DNA from: Sapria himalayana
Lineage: Eukaryota > Streptophyta > Magnoliopsida > Malpighiales > Rafflesiaceae
NCBI GenBank assembly: GCA_029783825.1
Contig: JAREIK010014550.1
Span: 1-64,000 of the forward strand
Length of the DNA stretch: 64,000 nucleotides
Direction: 5' to 3'
Notes under the pieces: model-generated
Database searches by the model: none
Seen by the model: only the letters and a program-made list of their open reading frames with translations
Told to the model about the DNA's origin: nothing
Program-made: the position numbers and the translations under genes
Shown here: positions 1 through 13,094 of the stretch, one piece after another
How the letters are laid out: every line of letters starts with the position of its first letter
Numbering within the stretch: the stretch's first letter is position 1

Positions 1-3000
1 TTTCAAAAGTGAATAAATATTTATTTATAATAATCATAATAAATTATATATATAGAATTCAATATAACAATTTTATTGATAAATATTCTAATAATTCAAA
101 AATAATTAAAAATCTATTATGAATATGATTATATTACTTAAAATATAATATCAAACCTAAAAAGATTCAAAGCAAAGAAAATATATTACTTTAATATATT
201 ATTTGTTTTTAAATTTTTATTTTTTTATAAGCTTATCTATTTTTTGATTAAGAATAATTTTTATAAATTATATTTTTTAACTCTAATTTATTTTATAATT
301 AATATTATATATATAATAAATAAATAAAAAATCAAAATAATTTTTAAAAATAAAATGAAAACAAATAAAATGAGATTTATTAATTATTATTTAGGGGATA
401 CCTTTTCGAACGAATATATATATAGGGGTATCGGTATTTTGTAGTTTAGTGATTTAAGTGTTTAGGCATTTAAAGATTTTAGGTTTTATTTAAACAATGA
501 AATAAAAATAAAAAATATTTTTTTTTGTTTTTCAATTGTTCAAGCTTATAATCTTTGAAATATTAATTTTAAATTTTTTTTCAAAGGTGAATACAATATT
601 TAGTTATATAATTATTAAATTTATATATCTTATAAATTAAATATAAATATATTTATTGCTAAATATTCTAATAATGATCAAAATATATTAATAATTTATT
701 ATTAATAAATTAGTTATCAATTAAATATAATTACAAAACCAAAAATGATTCAGAAACAAAGTAAAATATATTACTATATAATAATTTAATGTTTTTAATT
801 TTTTTCTTGTTTTAATAAGTTTATCTATATTATTTTTGTTGAAAAATAATTTATATATTTTATATATTTATAACTTATAATTTATTTTCTATTTAATATT
901 TATATACAAATAACATATAGTAATTAAAATGAATATTTCAAATTATAATGAAAAAAAAAAATGAGATTTATTATTTATTATTTAGGATATACGTGTTTAA
1001 AAAATTATCTATTAGGGTTTTCGAGATTTAAGTGTTATTGATTTAAGTATTTAGGCAGTTAATGGTTTATAGCTTTTATCTAAATAATGAATAACAAAAA
1101 TATATATTTTGATATTTTTTAAAAATTTAAATGTCATAACTTTGAAAATATAATAATTTAAAATTTTTTAAAAATGTGAATATAATTTTTAGTAATAATA
1201 ATTATTATAACTATATATAATATAAAATAATATAAACAATTTTTATTGAAAAATATTATATCGATTATTAAAAATAAATTAATAACTATTATTAATATGA
1301 TAGATATAAATAAATTAATTAAAAAACCTAAAATGATTCAAAATCTAAGTAAAATTTATTACTTAAATAACTTTTTTAGTATTTGCATCATTTTACATGC
1401 TTATATATTATTTGATGAAAAATATATTATTTAAATTATATTTGTATCACTCATAATTTATTTTGTAATTAATATTTCTATAAATTATTTAAATTAATTT
1501 AAGGTATACGAGTTTAATGGTTTATGTATCTAGGGGCTTCGGGTTTAGAAGTTTAGAGATTTTTGTATTTAGAAATTTAATGGCTTATTCGTTTTATTTA
1601 AACATGATATCAAAAAATTTATTTTTGTTATTTTTTCTCATTTTTGAAAGTTATGACCTTTGAAAATATAATAATTATTAAATTTTTTTTAAATGTGAAT
1701 ACTATATTTAGTTATGATATCTTAATAATTATATATCATGTTACTTCAATATAAAAAATTATATTGATAGATATTATATTAATGATAATAAAATAAATTA
1801 ATAAACTATTATTAATAAGATAGGTATTTTTAAAATATATTTGCAAACGTAAATTTATTCAAAATCAAGTAAATATAATACTAAATAATAATTTTTTTGA
1901 TGTTTTGCTTCTTTTTATAAGTTTATTTTTTGTTATTAAAAGTAAATTATTTAAATTATATTGATCTCCACATAATTTATTTTTAATTTATAATTCTATA
2001 AAAATAAACTAATAAATAATTAAAAAGAATATTTAAAATTATAATGAAACAATAAAATTGAGATTTAATATTTATTATTAGGATATACTAGTTTAATGGT
2101 TTAAGTATCTAGGTGTTTTGGGGTGTAGTGATTTAAGTGTTTAGACTTTAGTGATTTATAGTTTTTATTTAAAGAATGAAAAAATAAAAAATTAAATTTT
2201 TTAATTTTTTTTTAATTTTTGAAGGTTTAAACCTTTGAAATATAATAATTTTTAATTTTATTTAATGTTATATAATATTTAGTTATAATATTCTTATATT
2301 ATATATAAAGTAACTAAATATAATAATTTTATTAATAGATATTATAATAATGATCAATAAAAATTAATAAACTATTATTAATAAGAATGATCTAAATTAA
2401 AAAATAATTGCAAAAACTAAAATGATTCAAATCAAATAAAATAATACAAAATAATAAATTTTTGTTTTTTAAAATTTTGCCTCTTTTTATAACTTATATA
2501 TTTTTTTGATAAAAAATAAATTATTTAAATTGATCTGTCTGACTAATAACTTTTTTTGTAATTAATATTTCTATAAAAATAACTGATAAATAATTAAATA
2601 TAATTTAAAATTATACTTAAATAAAAATTAAAAGATATTTATGATTTATTATTAATGTATACAAATTAATAGTTTAAGTATTTAAAGATTTTCATTTATA
2701 AGCTTAGCGATTTATGTTTTTAGGCATTTAGTAGTTTATGTTTTATTAAAACAATAAAATAACAAAAAAATTGTAATTTTTCTCATTTTCATAGGTTATA
2801 ACCTTTGAAAATATAATAATATTTAATTTTTTTGAAATGGGAATACAATATTTAGTTATAATAATTTTAATATTTATATATCATATAAATCATATAATAT
2901 TTTATTGATAGTATTATAATAATGATCAAAAATTAAATTAATAACTATTAATAATAAGATTGATATTAATTAAAAAATTTTACAAAACCAAATTTGATTC

Positions 3001-6000
3001 AAATTAAAGTAAAAAATATTACTGGATAATAATTTTTAATTTTTAAATATTTACTACTTTTATAAGTGTATATATTTTTTTTGATTAAAATAAATTATTT
3101 AAATTATATTTGTCCCACTAATTTATTTGGTAATAAATTTCTATAAAAATAAACTAATAAATAATTAAATTAATATTTAAAATAATAATAAATTGAAATA
3201 AAAATTAGATTTCTTAATTATTAAGTAGCATATAGCGGTTTAATGGTTTATGTTTTTAGGCATTACGGCCTTAGGGGTTTACTGATTTTACTGTGTATGC
3301 ATTTAGTGGTTTATAGGTTTTATTTAAAAATTAAAATAACAAAATATATTTTTTATTATTTTTTAATATTTCAAAGGTTATAACATTTGAAAATATAATA
3401 TTTTTAAATTTTTGTCAAATGTGAATTCAATATTTAGTTATAATAATCATTATACAGAATAAAACAAATAAATAATTAAATGAATATTTAAAATTATAAT
3501 AAAAAAATAATATTGAGATTTATTCTTTATTATTTTGGGTATACCAGTCTAATTTAATTAGATCTGTCTCACTAATAATTATTTTGTAATTAATATTTCT
3601 ATAAAATAAACAAATAAAATATTAAATAAATTAAAATATACGAATAAAATTAAATGAGATTTATGAATTATTATTAATGTATACCAGTTAATATTTTAAG
3701 AATTTAGAGGTTTTTTCGTTTATGACTCTAGTGATTTATGTTTTTAGGCATTTAGTGGTTTATTTGTTTTATTTAAACAAAGAAATAAAAAAATTATTTT
3801 TGATATTTTTTCACATATTCAAAGTTTATAACCTTTGAAAATATAATAATTTTAAAATATTTTAAAAATGTGAATACAATATTTAATAATAATCATTATA
3901 ATTATATATAAGATAAACTAAATATAAACAATTTTATTGATAGATATGATATCAATTTTTAAAAATTAAATTAATATGCTATTATTAATATGATAGATAT
4001 AATTAAAAATATAATGCAAAACCTAAAATATTCAAAATCCAGGTAAAATTTATTAGTAAATAATAATTTTTTTAGTTTTTGCTTATTTTTATATGCTTAT
4101 ATTTTTTTTTGATGAAAAATAAATTATTTAAATTATATTTGTATTCTCATAATTTATTTGGTAATTAATATTTTAATAAATTATTTAAATTATATTTTAG
4201 GTTTATGAGTTTAAAGGTTTAGGTATTTAGGGGCTTTTGTGTTTAAGAGTTTAGAGGTTTAAGTGTTCAAGCATTTAGTGGTCTATAAGTTTTATTTAAA
4301 CAATGATAATACAAAAAATTTATTTTTATTATTTTTTTAATTTTTGAAGGTCATAACCTTTTAAATATAATGATTTTTAAATTTTTTTTGAATGTAAATA
4401 TAATATTTAGTTATAATAATCTTAATAATTATAAGTCAATTAAATTCAATATAAATAATTACATTGCTAGATATTATAATAATGATCAAAAAAAATTTAA
4501 TAAACAATTATTAAAAGATAGATATTATTTAAAATATATTTGCTAATCTAAATTTATTCAAAATCAAAGTAAAATATATTTCTTAAAAATAATTTTTTAA
4601 TGTTTTACTTTTTTTATAACTTTATATTTTTGTTATTATAATAAATTATTTAAATTAATTTGTCTCACTCATAATTTATTTTGTGATTTATAATTCTATA
4701 ATAATAAACTAATAAATAATTAAAATAATTATTTAAATTATAATGAATACAAATAAAAATTAATTTATTTTTTATTATTCAGGATATACCGGTTTAATGG
4801 TTTAAGTATTTAGGTGTTTTTGGGCTTAGGAGTTTAGTGATTTAAGTGTTTAGACCTTTAGTGATTTATAGTTATTATCTAAAGAATTAAAAACAAAGAA
4901 ATTTAATTTTTTGAATTTTTTTAATTTTTGAAGGTTGTAACCTTTGAAATATAATAATTTTAAATTTTTTTAAATGTGATTATAATATTTAGTTTAATAA
5001 TCTTAAAAATTATATTTAATATAAACTAAATATAAATAATTTTATTATAGATATTATAATAATGATCAATAAATAAATTAATAAACTAGTATTAATAAAG
5101 ATATAAATTAAAATATAATTGTAGAATCTAAAATGATTCAAAATCAAAATAAGATATATTACTAAATAATAATTTTTTATTTTAAAAATTTTGCCTTATT
5201 TTATAAGCATATATATTTTTTTGATGAAAAATAAATTATTTAAATTATATTTGTCTCACTATAATTAATTTTGTAATTAATATTTTTATAAAAATAAATT
5301 GATAAATAATTAAAATGAATATTTAAATTTATAATGAATACTAATAAAATAGATTTATTATTTATTATTTAGGGATACCTATTTAATGGTTTAAGTTTTT
5401 TGTGGTTTTGGGTTAAATAGTTTATTGATTTATATGTTTGGACATTTAGGTGTTTATAGGTTTTATTTAATCAATGAAATAACAAAAAATTTATTTTTAT
5501 GAATTTTCGTGATTTTCAAAGGTTATTAATAATCTTAAATTTTTCTAAAATATGAATGCAATACTTAGTTATAATAATCTTAATAATTATATTTGAATTA
5601 AATTTAATATAAAAAATTTTATTTTATATTATTATAATGATAGAAAAATAAATTAATAAACTATTATTAATATGATAGATATCAATTAAAATATATTTGC
5701 AGAACCCAAAATAATTCAAAATCAAAGTAAATTATATTACTAAATAAAATTTTTAATTTTTTAAATTTTGTTTATTTTTTATAAGCTTATATTTTTTTCA
5801 TAAAATAATATATAAAATTATATGTCTATCTCATTATTTATTTGGTAATTAATATTTCTATAAAATAAACTAAAAAAAATTAAAATGAATATTTAAAATT
5901 ATAATAAATATAAATAAAAATGAGATTTATTATTTATTTTTAGGTTATATAGGTTTAATGGTTTAAGTATTTAGGGGGTTTTGGGATTAAGAGTCTAGAG

Positions 6001-7789
6001 ATTTATATGTTTAGGCATTTAGTGGTTTATAAGTTTTATTTAAATAATAAATAATAAAAAATTATTTTTGTGAGTTTTTATCATTTTTGAATGTTATAAC
6101 CTTTGAAAATATAATAATTTTTAATTTTATTCAAATATAAATATAATATTTAGTTATAATAACTTAATAATTATAAGACATTTTAATTAAATATAAGTAA
6201 TTTTATTGTTCGATATTATAAAAACGATCAAATAATAAATTAATAAACTATTATTAATACGATTGATTGCAATTAAAATATAATTGCAAAACCTATATAT
6301 AATGATTCAAAATCAAAGTAAAACATATTACTAAATAATATTTTTTTATTTTTAAATTTTTATCTTTATATAAGCTTTTTTTTGATTAAAAATAAATTAT
6401 TAAATTATATTTGTCTCACTCATTATTTATATTTGATTGATATTTCAATAAAAAATAAACTAATAAATAATTAAAATGAATATTTAAAATTATAATGAAT
6501 ACAAATTAAAATGAGATTTATGATTTATTATATATGGTATACCGGTTTAATGGTTTGATTATTTAGTGGTTTATAGGTTTTATTTATATAATAAAAATTT
6601 AAAATTCTATTTTTGTTTTTTTCTGATTTTCAAAGGTTACCTTTGAAAATAAAATAATTTTTAAAATTTTTTGAAATGTGAATACCATGTATAAATATAT
6701 TTATCTTACTAATTATATATCATATAAATTCAATATAAAAAATTTTAATAATAGATATCATAATAATGATCAAAAATTAAATTAATAAACTATTATTAAT
6801 AATATAAATATTAATTAGAAATATATTTACATCACACAAAATGATTCAAAATCAAATCAAAATATATTACTAAAATAATATTTAATTTTTAAAAATTTCC
6901 TTCTTTTTATAAGCTTATATTTTTTTTATTAAAATTTATTATTTAAATAATATTTGTCTCAATCGAATTTATTTGTAATTTATTTTACTAAAAAATTAAA
7001 CTATAAATAATTAAAATTAATATTTAAAATTAAATAAATAGAAATAAAAATGAGATTACTTTTTTATTAAGTAGTATATAACTGTTAAAAGTTTTATGTA
7101 TTTAGGGGTTTCAGGATTTATGAGCTTACTGATTTAAGTAAGTAAGCATTTAATCATATATAGTTTTTATTTAAAAAATGAAATAACAAAAAATTTTTTT
7201 TTTTTTTTTTTCATATTTTCAAAGGTTATAACCTTTGAAAATGTAATAATCTTAACATTTTTTTGAAAAGTGAATATAATATTTAGTTATAATAATCATT
7301 ATATTTATATATCATATAAATTCAATATAAACATTTTTATCGATAAATATTCTAATAATGATGAAAAATAACTTAATAATCTATTAATAATAAGATAGAT
7401 ATCAATTAAAATATATTTACAAAGCCTAAATAATTCAGAAGCAGAGCAAAATATTTTACATATAATAATTTTTTGTTTTGAAATTTTTTTTCTCTTATAA
7501 AAGTTTTCTATATTATTTTGATGAAAAATAATTTATATAAATTATATTTGTGTAACTCATAATTTATTTTGTAATTAATATTTATATAAAAATAAACAAA
7601 TAAATAATTAAATTTGAATATTTAAAATTAAAATTAAAAAAATTAGATTTATTATTTATTTTTTAGGATATACCGGTTTAATTTAAATTGAGATCTGTCT
7701 CACTAAGAATTTTTTTTGTAATTAATATTTCTATAAAAATAAGCTGATAAATAATTAAAATTAAAATTATATTTAATAATTAAAATAAT
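1..7789 (+). repeat. AT-rich satellite array, block 1 (forward)
   Basis: Tandem, diverged copies of one monomer family. Monomers can be phased on the GGTATACC-like box that precedes the TTTAG-rich tract; these boxes fall near 393, 983, 1503, 2083, 2657, 3222, 3538, 3683, 4197, 4781, 5368, 5942, 6537, 7072 and 7671. Most spacings are 565-600 bp. Spacings of about 515 bp occur before the two monomers that begin with a 'ggtttacgag'-like word, where roughly 65 bp of tail is missing. A 145-bp unit lies at 3538-3683. By sequence type the order is G-H-B-C-D-E-T-D-B'-C'-I-J-K-F-T (my labels), and it recurs in the block starting at 45,953. No gene is present. The open frame at 1246-1434 is a by-product of AT richness. 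Confidence 0.95.
7215..7242. repeat. Perfect 28-bp palindrome of the satellite monomer
   Basis: The sequence equals its own reverse complement over all 28 bases, centred on AAAGGTTATAACCTTT. This is one of the monomers in which the dyad has stayed perfect. Confidence 0.95.
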
Positions 7790-8888
7790 TTATTTTCTTC
7801 CTCTCTCAAATCTAGAATGATTGCTAAAGCTCTAACCAAAATAATAGGAGCTTTACTTTATCTCTATTATGTCTCATCATATTTGATATTGAATCATTGG
7901 GCTATCAAAGGTAATTTTACTCATGTACGCTAATAGACTAAACCAAAGTTGTACCCCTGATGGTGTTGAAATAGCTAGTTGTTGAGGATGCTATGTATAT
8001 TGATTATTGTATTTTCTTCTAAAATTCTTTCATGCACACACTCAAAGCAATTTTTTTAAAACATAGTGCACCTCTAAAAAAATAACGACATTGTAGCCTA
8101 TTAGAACAAACTAGCCCCAGGGCGATTTAAAGCAGGGCAAGAAGTATGGGCTCTCTTTCAATCAAGAATCAAAAAATTTATTTTATTGGCATGTCCTAAG
8201 CCTTTTTTTATATCTTTATGGATATGAAAAGTATCATATCTTTCTTTTATATTAAATGAGTTATGTATACAAGCTCACAATACCCCAAAAGGTGTAATGA
8301 ATCATATTCAAATGTATAAAAGATTTAATCATTGCTCAAAAATTAGTCTTGCATATTGAAACTTGAGGTCACAAATCAAAGGAAAAAGCCATAGTGATAT
8401 TTCAAATCCCAAGATTTTAGCTATAGAAAGTTATAAAGAGTAGTACTCGAGCTTTAACTATTTCTACGGTCATGACTTTTGCTCTTGAGAAATGTCCAAA
8501 GTTACAATCATTCCTAGTGCAATGACTTTGCAATATAAAGATAAAAATGCACACGCTATGGTCATATCCAATATTGTGACCCAGTATTATAGTGATTAAA
8601 TATGTATTCATGATCATTCCTAGTGCCATTACAATATGTTCAACAGAGAGACAAGTTATGGCATATTCTCAACGATATGATTTTGTTTCTAGAGACAAAA
8701 TACAATCATGACCATTGCTAATGCTACAATAATCTAAAGCAAGAAAGAGATCAAATCCATAACTCACCCCTTGAGTCATGACTTTGTGTTACATATACAA
8801 AAAGATAAATCCGAGATATTCCTAAAATAGTGAATTTCAATGTAAATTTAACACATAGTCATTTGATTATAAAAGTTCAAAACATGAG

Positions 8889-8965
8889 ATTTAGGATTTA
8901 GGGTTTATGGATTAGGGTTATAGTTTATTGTTTAAGGTTCAGGATTTAAAGTTTAGGGTTTATGG
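8889..8965 (+). repeat. Interstitial telomere-like tract in island copy 1
   Basis: A run of TTTAGGG-related words, including two exact TTTAGGG units and several ATTAGGG/TTTAAGG variants. It directly abuts the oligo-T run at 8966. The same tract occupies the same place in the other two islands. Confidence 0.8.
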
Positions 8966-9002
8966 TTTTTTTTATTTTTTTTTTTGAAATACACACTTTA
9001 TT
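8966..9002 (-). other. Poly(A) run with AATAAA signal (transcript 3' end, minus strand)
   Basis: On the minus strand an AATAAA hexamer at 9002-8997 is followed about 12 nt later by an A-rich run at 8985-8966. That spacing is typical of a polyadenylated transcript end. It suggests the segment from about 10,249 down to 8966 was retroposed from an RNA. I see no clear target-site duplication, and the source transcript is unknown. Confidence 0.55.
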
Positions 9003-9739
9003 TATCATTTAGGCACACAACTTACAAAAGACTAAAAAGCTTACTAATTTAGGCCAGCCCACCAAATTGTATGAACCTTATTGATTATTTGCATAAAATA
9101 CATAAAAAACATAATGCCTAATAATTCCAAGCGTACGAATACAACTAAAATCACGTGGCATTCCTAGACTTCAGAGTTGGCATTGAGTCATTATGCCCAC
9201 TACGTCCTTTCCATTCGGATTTGTCCAAGCCTTTTGGAGGAACCTGAATGATGCACCATATTAAAACTATGCAAATATAAGATTGTGCATGTGCGTGACA
9301 TGCAGCATCAAGCATTTGCCTATGCCATTTCTATGCAATGGAATACATGTAAAACTGAATACCCATAAATCCATAAGTCCATATCTACGGTACTTTGTCA
9401 ATTCATTCTCACCTCTGAATTCAACATTCTTTTACTCTAATGATCCTCAAAAGAGTATCTCTTGGGTTAGAATGCTTCCACCTCGAAATCCAAGAAGTGG
9501 CTTTATGTTGCACCGAAAAAATATCAAAAAATATGCATGCATCGGTGTGCATGTGTGATGAGGTCCATCTCATAGTCTAATTATCTACACGTACAACCAA
9601 GCTAGAATACAAGTAAAATTATAAAATTCTATAAAGATGAGTCTTCTGCTCCCGGGAGTGTTGCATCGCCTAATGTGTATTTACAAAAGGCATTAGTGGG
9701 CCCCACTTAGAGATACTCATGGGTCTGTTGCCCCCATTG

Positions 9740-10225
9740 CATGCTACATAGAGAACAACAAGATTTTGTGTGTGAGTATGTCACGGTCCATCTCTACAAG
9801 TAAATGGTGCACACAAAGTCCAAAATACAAATAAGACTACAAATATAAACTATAAGTTTAAATCTTTCTCTCCCATGTGGCTGGTCTGGTTCCATTGCTT
9901 ACTGGCCCTGCTTGGTGATGCTTCAGATTTTTCCGGCTCTCCAATTAATCATGGATTACTTGCTACTCCTGTTAGGCGACGGTTGGGTGGCCCTCTATGC
10001 TGCCTGTTAGGGCTAGTGGGACCCACTCCTAGCTACTCTTGGGTTTACTCCCAACCACTTTGCTCGGTCTCGTCAGTTGTCTGAATGTTATCATCCTGGT
10101 TTGCTAGTGGGGCCCTATACAAGATGGGGGCCCATACTTCTGGCTACTTCCAAGACTTGTTGGCCCCTCTAAATGCTACACAAATATATAAGAATATGTG
10201 CATGTGTGTACTGTGGTCCGTCGCT
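9740..10225 (-). repeat. Internal direct-repeat modules in island copy 1
   Basis: Two related stretches lie at about 9740-9797 and 10,180-10,225. Read on the minus strand, both contain a GGACC word, then an AC-rich stretch, then CTTGT-like sequence, then GTAGCAT, and both are followed by a GGGCCC-containing word. They are about 430 bp apart. A third, weaker module carrying 'gatggacc' lies near 9560-9570. This is an old internal duplication within the island. Confidence 0.6.
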
Positions 10226-13064
10226 ATGTGTGTGTGGTGCAGCAGTACTAGGGTTTAGGAGTTTAGTAATTTTAGTATTTAGGTATTTTGTGGTTAATAG
10301 GTTTTATTTAAAAAATTAAATACCAAAAAAATTATTTTTATGATTTTTTTCTCATTTTCAAGGTTATAACCATTGAAAATATTATAATTTTTAATTTTTT
10401 TTCAAAATTAATACAATATTTAATTATAATAATCATAAAAATTAAATATCATGTAAATTCAATATAAATTATTTTTTGATCGATATTATAATACTGATCA
10501 TAAAATAGATTAATAAACTATTATTAATAAGATAGATATTAATTAAAATATATTTACAAAACCTAAAATGATTCAAAATCAAAGTAAAATATATTACTTA
10601 ATAATAATTTTTTATTTTTAAATTATTGATTCTTTTTATAAGCTTATAAATTTTTTTGATGTAAATAAATTATTTAAATTATATTTGTCTCATTCATAAT
10701 TTTATTTTGCAATTAATAATAATAAAAATAAACTAATAAATAATTAAAATGAATATAAAAATTATAATGAATACAAATAAAAATGAGATTTATGATTAAT
10801 TATTTAGGGTATACCAGTTTAATGGTTTAAGTATTTAGGAGTTTAGAAGTTTAGTGATTTAAGTGTTTAGGCATTTAGTAGTTTATATGTTTTATTTAAA
10901 TAATGAAATAACAAAAAAATTATTTTTCAACTTTTTTATCAATTTTGATGGTTATAACCTTTATAAATATAATTTTTAAAATTTTTTCAAATGTGAATAC
11001 AATATTTAGTTATAATAAACTTAATAATTATATATCATGTATATTAAATATAAACAATTTTATTACTAGATATTAATAAACTAAATATAAATATAAATAT
11101 AATAATGATCAAAAATCAATTAATAAACTATTATTTATTGATCGATATTTATATATTATTTATAAATACTTAAACCTTTAAAGATGGTTTAAATGTTTAA
11201 GTATTTAAGGGTTTTGGGGTTTTGGAGTTTTGGGGTTTAGGTGTTTAATGATTTAAGCGTTTAGGCATTTAGTAGTTTATTAGGTTTTTTATAAACAATA
11301 AAATAAAAAAAAATTATTTTGTGATTTATCTCATTTTCAATGATGATAACCTTTAAAATATAATATTTTTAAATTATTTTCAAATTTAAAAGTAATATTT
11401 TGTTATAATAATCTTGATATTATATATCATGTAAATTCAATTTAAACAATTTTATTAATAAATATTCTAATAATGATCAAAAAATAATTTAATAATCTAT
11501 TATTAATAAGATAGATATCAATTAAAAAATAATTACAAAACCTAAAATGATTCAAAAGCAAAACAAAATATATTACTTATAATAATTTTTTATTTTGAAA
11601 TTTTTTTTTCTTTTAAAAAGTTTATCTATAATTTTTTGATGAAAAATAATTTATATAAATTATTTTTTTCTAGCTCAATTTATTTTGTAATTAATATTTA
11701 TATATAAATAAATAATTAATTAATTAAAATTAATATTTAAAATAATAATGAAAAAAAATGAGATTTATTATTTATTATTTAGGGGTTTCGGGGTTTAGGA
11801 GTTTAGAGATTATGTGTTTAGGTATTTAATGGTTTATAAGTTTTATTTAAACAATGATATAACAAGAAAATTATTTTAGTTATATTTTATCATTTTTGAA
11901 GGTTATAACCTTTGAAAATATAAAAATTTTTAAATTTTTTTTATATGTGAATACTATATTTAGTTATGATAATATTAATAATTAATATCATTTAAATTCA
12001 ATATAAATAATTATATTGATAGATATTATATTAATGATCAAAAAATAAATTAATAACTATTATTAACAAGAAAGATTTTACTTAAAATATATTTGCAAAA
12101 CGTAAATTTATTCAAATCAAAATAAAATATATTACTAAATAATACTTTTTTTGATGTTTTGCGTCTTTTTATAAGTTTATATTTTTTTTATTAAAAGTAA
12201 ATTATTTAAATTATATTTTTCTTCCTCATAATTTATTTTTAATTTATAATTCTATAAAAAACAACTAATAAATAATTAAATGAATTTTTAAAACTATAAT
12301 GAATACAAATAAAATAAAGATTTATTATTTATTATATAGGATAAACTAGTTAATGGTTTAAGTATTTAGATGTTTTGGGGTTTAGTGATTTAAGTGTTTA
12401 GGCCTTTAGTGATTTATAGTTTTATTTAAAGAATGAAAAAATAAAAAATTTAATTTTTGATTTTTTTTAATTTTTGAAGATTATAACCATTGAAAATATA
12501 ATAATTCTTAATTTTTTTAAATGTTAATATAATATTTAGTTATAATAATCTTAATAATTATATATACTATAAACTTAATATAAATAATTTTATTAATTGA
12601 TATTATAATTATTATCAATAAAAAATTTATAAATTATTTTTAATAAGATGATATAAATTAAAATATAATTGCAAAAACTAAAATGATTGAAAATCAAAAT
12701 AAAATATATTACAAAATAATAAATTTTTGTTTTAAAATGTTGCCGCCTTTTATAAGAATATATATTTTTTTTTGTTAAAAAATAAATTATTTAAAATAGA
12801 TCTATCTCATTAATAATTTATATTGTAATTAATATTTTCTATAAGAATAAACTAATAATAATTAAAATAAAAATATAAAATTATACTTAATAAAAATTAA
12901 ATTGAGATTTATGATTTTTTCTTAATGTACACATGTTTAATGGTTTAAGTATTTAGAGGTTTTGTCATTTAGGAGTTTAGAAATTTATGTTTTTTTGGCA
13001 TTTAGTGGTTTATAGGTTTTATTTAAACAATAAAATAACAAAAAAAATTTAGAAATTTTTTGTC

Positions 13065-13094
13065 ATTTTCAAAGGTTATATAACCTTTGAAAAT
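13065..13094. repeat. Perfect 30-bp palindrome with 2-bp symmetric expansion
   Basis: Here the centre is GGTTATATAACC instead of GGTTATAACC. The extra TA keeps the dyad perfect over 30 bp. Confidence 0.95.

Larger units (their letters stand above)
7790..10249 (+). repeat. Non-satellite island, copy 1 (duplicated with the satellite)
   Basis: A 2.46-kb stretch of normal complexity and higher GC inside the satellite. Two further copies lie at 27,011-29,486 (reverse) and 57,096-59,568. It has three parts. The left part, 7790-8888, is unrecognised and contains a loose ~100-bp internal repeat around the words 'gcactaggaatgat' and 'gtcatgac'. In the middle, 8889-8965, is a TTTAGGG-like tract. The right part, 8966-10,249, reads as a minus-strand transcript-like segment ending in AATAAA and a poly(A) run. 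Left and right edges meet the satellite at the same points in all three copies. Short open frames exist but their differences between copies do not look constrained, so I call no gene. Edges are good to about 10 bp. Confidence 0.85.

Noticed and set aside
1246..1434. Open frames of 60-86 codons rich in Ile, Asn, Lys and Tyr within the satellite (for example 19,947, 24,910, 39,225, 48,863, 50,765, 53,264, 60,186, 63,082)
   Set aside because: They are translations of AT-rich satellite, are not shared between equivalent monomers and lack any domain.
9283..9558. Open frame of about 91-107 codons in islands 1 and 2 (27,661-27,984 minus)
   Set aside because: Copy 3 has an early stop and copy 1 and 2 diverge in frame at the C-terminal end through an indel, so it is not conserved. 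No recognisable domain.
9875..10084. Open frame of 69-75 codons present in all three islands (also 27,179-27,406 minus and 59,173-59,400 plus)
   Set aside because: It stays open in all three copies, but by eye most of the differences change amino acids, start positions differ, and it runs antisense to the transcript-like segment. That fits neutral drift over about 200 bases with few stop opportunities.
7790..10249. The island as an LTR or TIR transposon
   Set aside because: No terminal direct or inverted repeats and no target-site duplication. Flanks are the same in all three copies, which argues against transposition.
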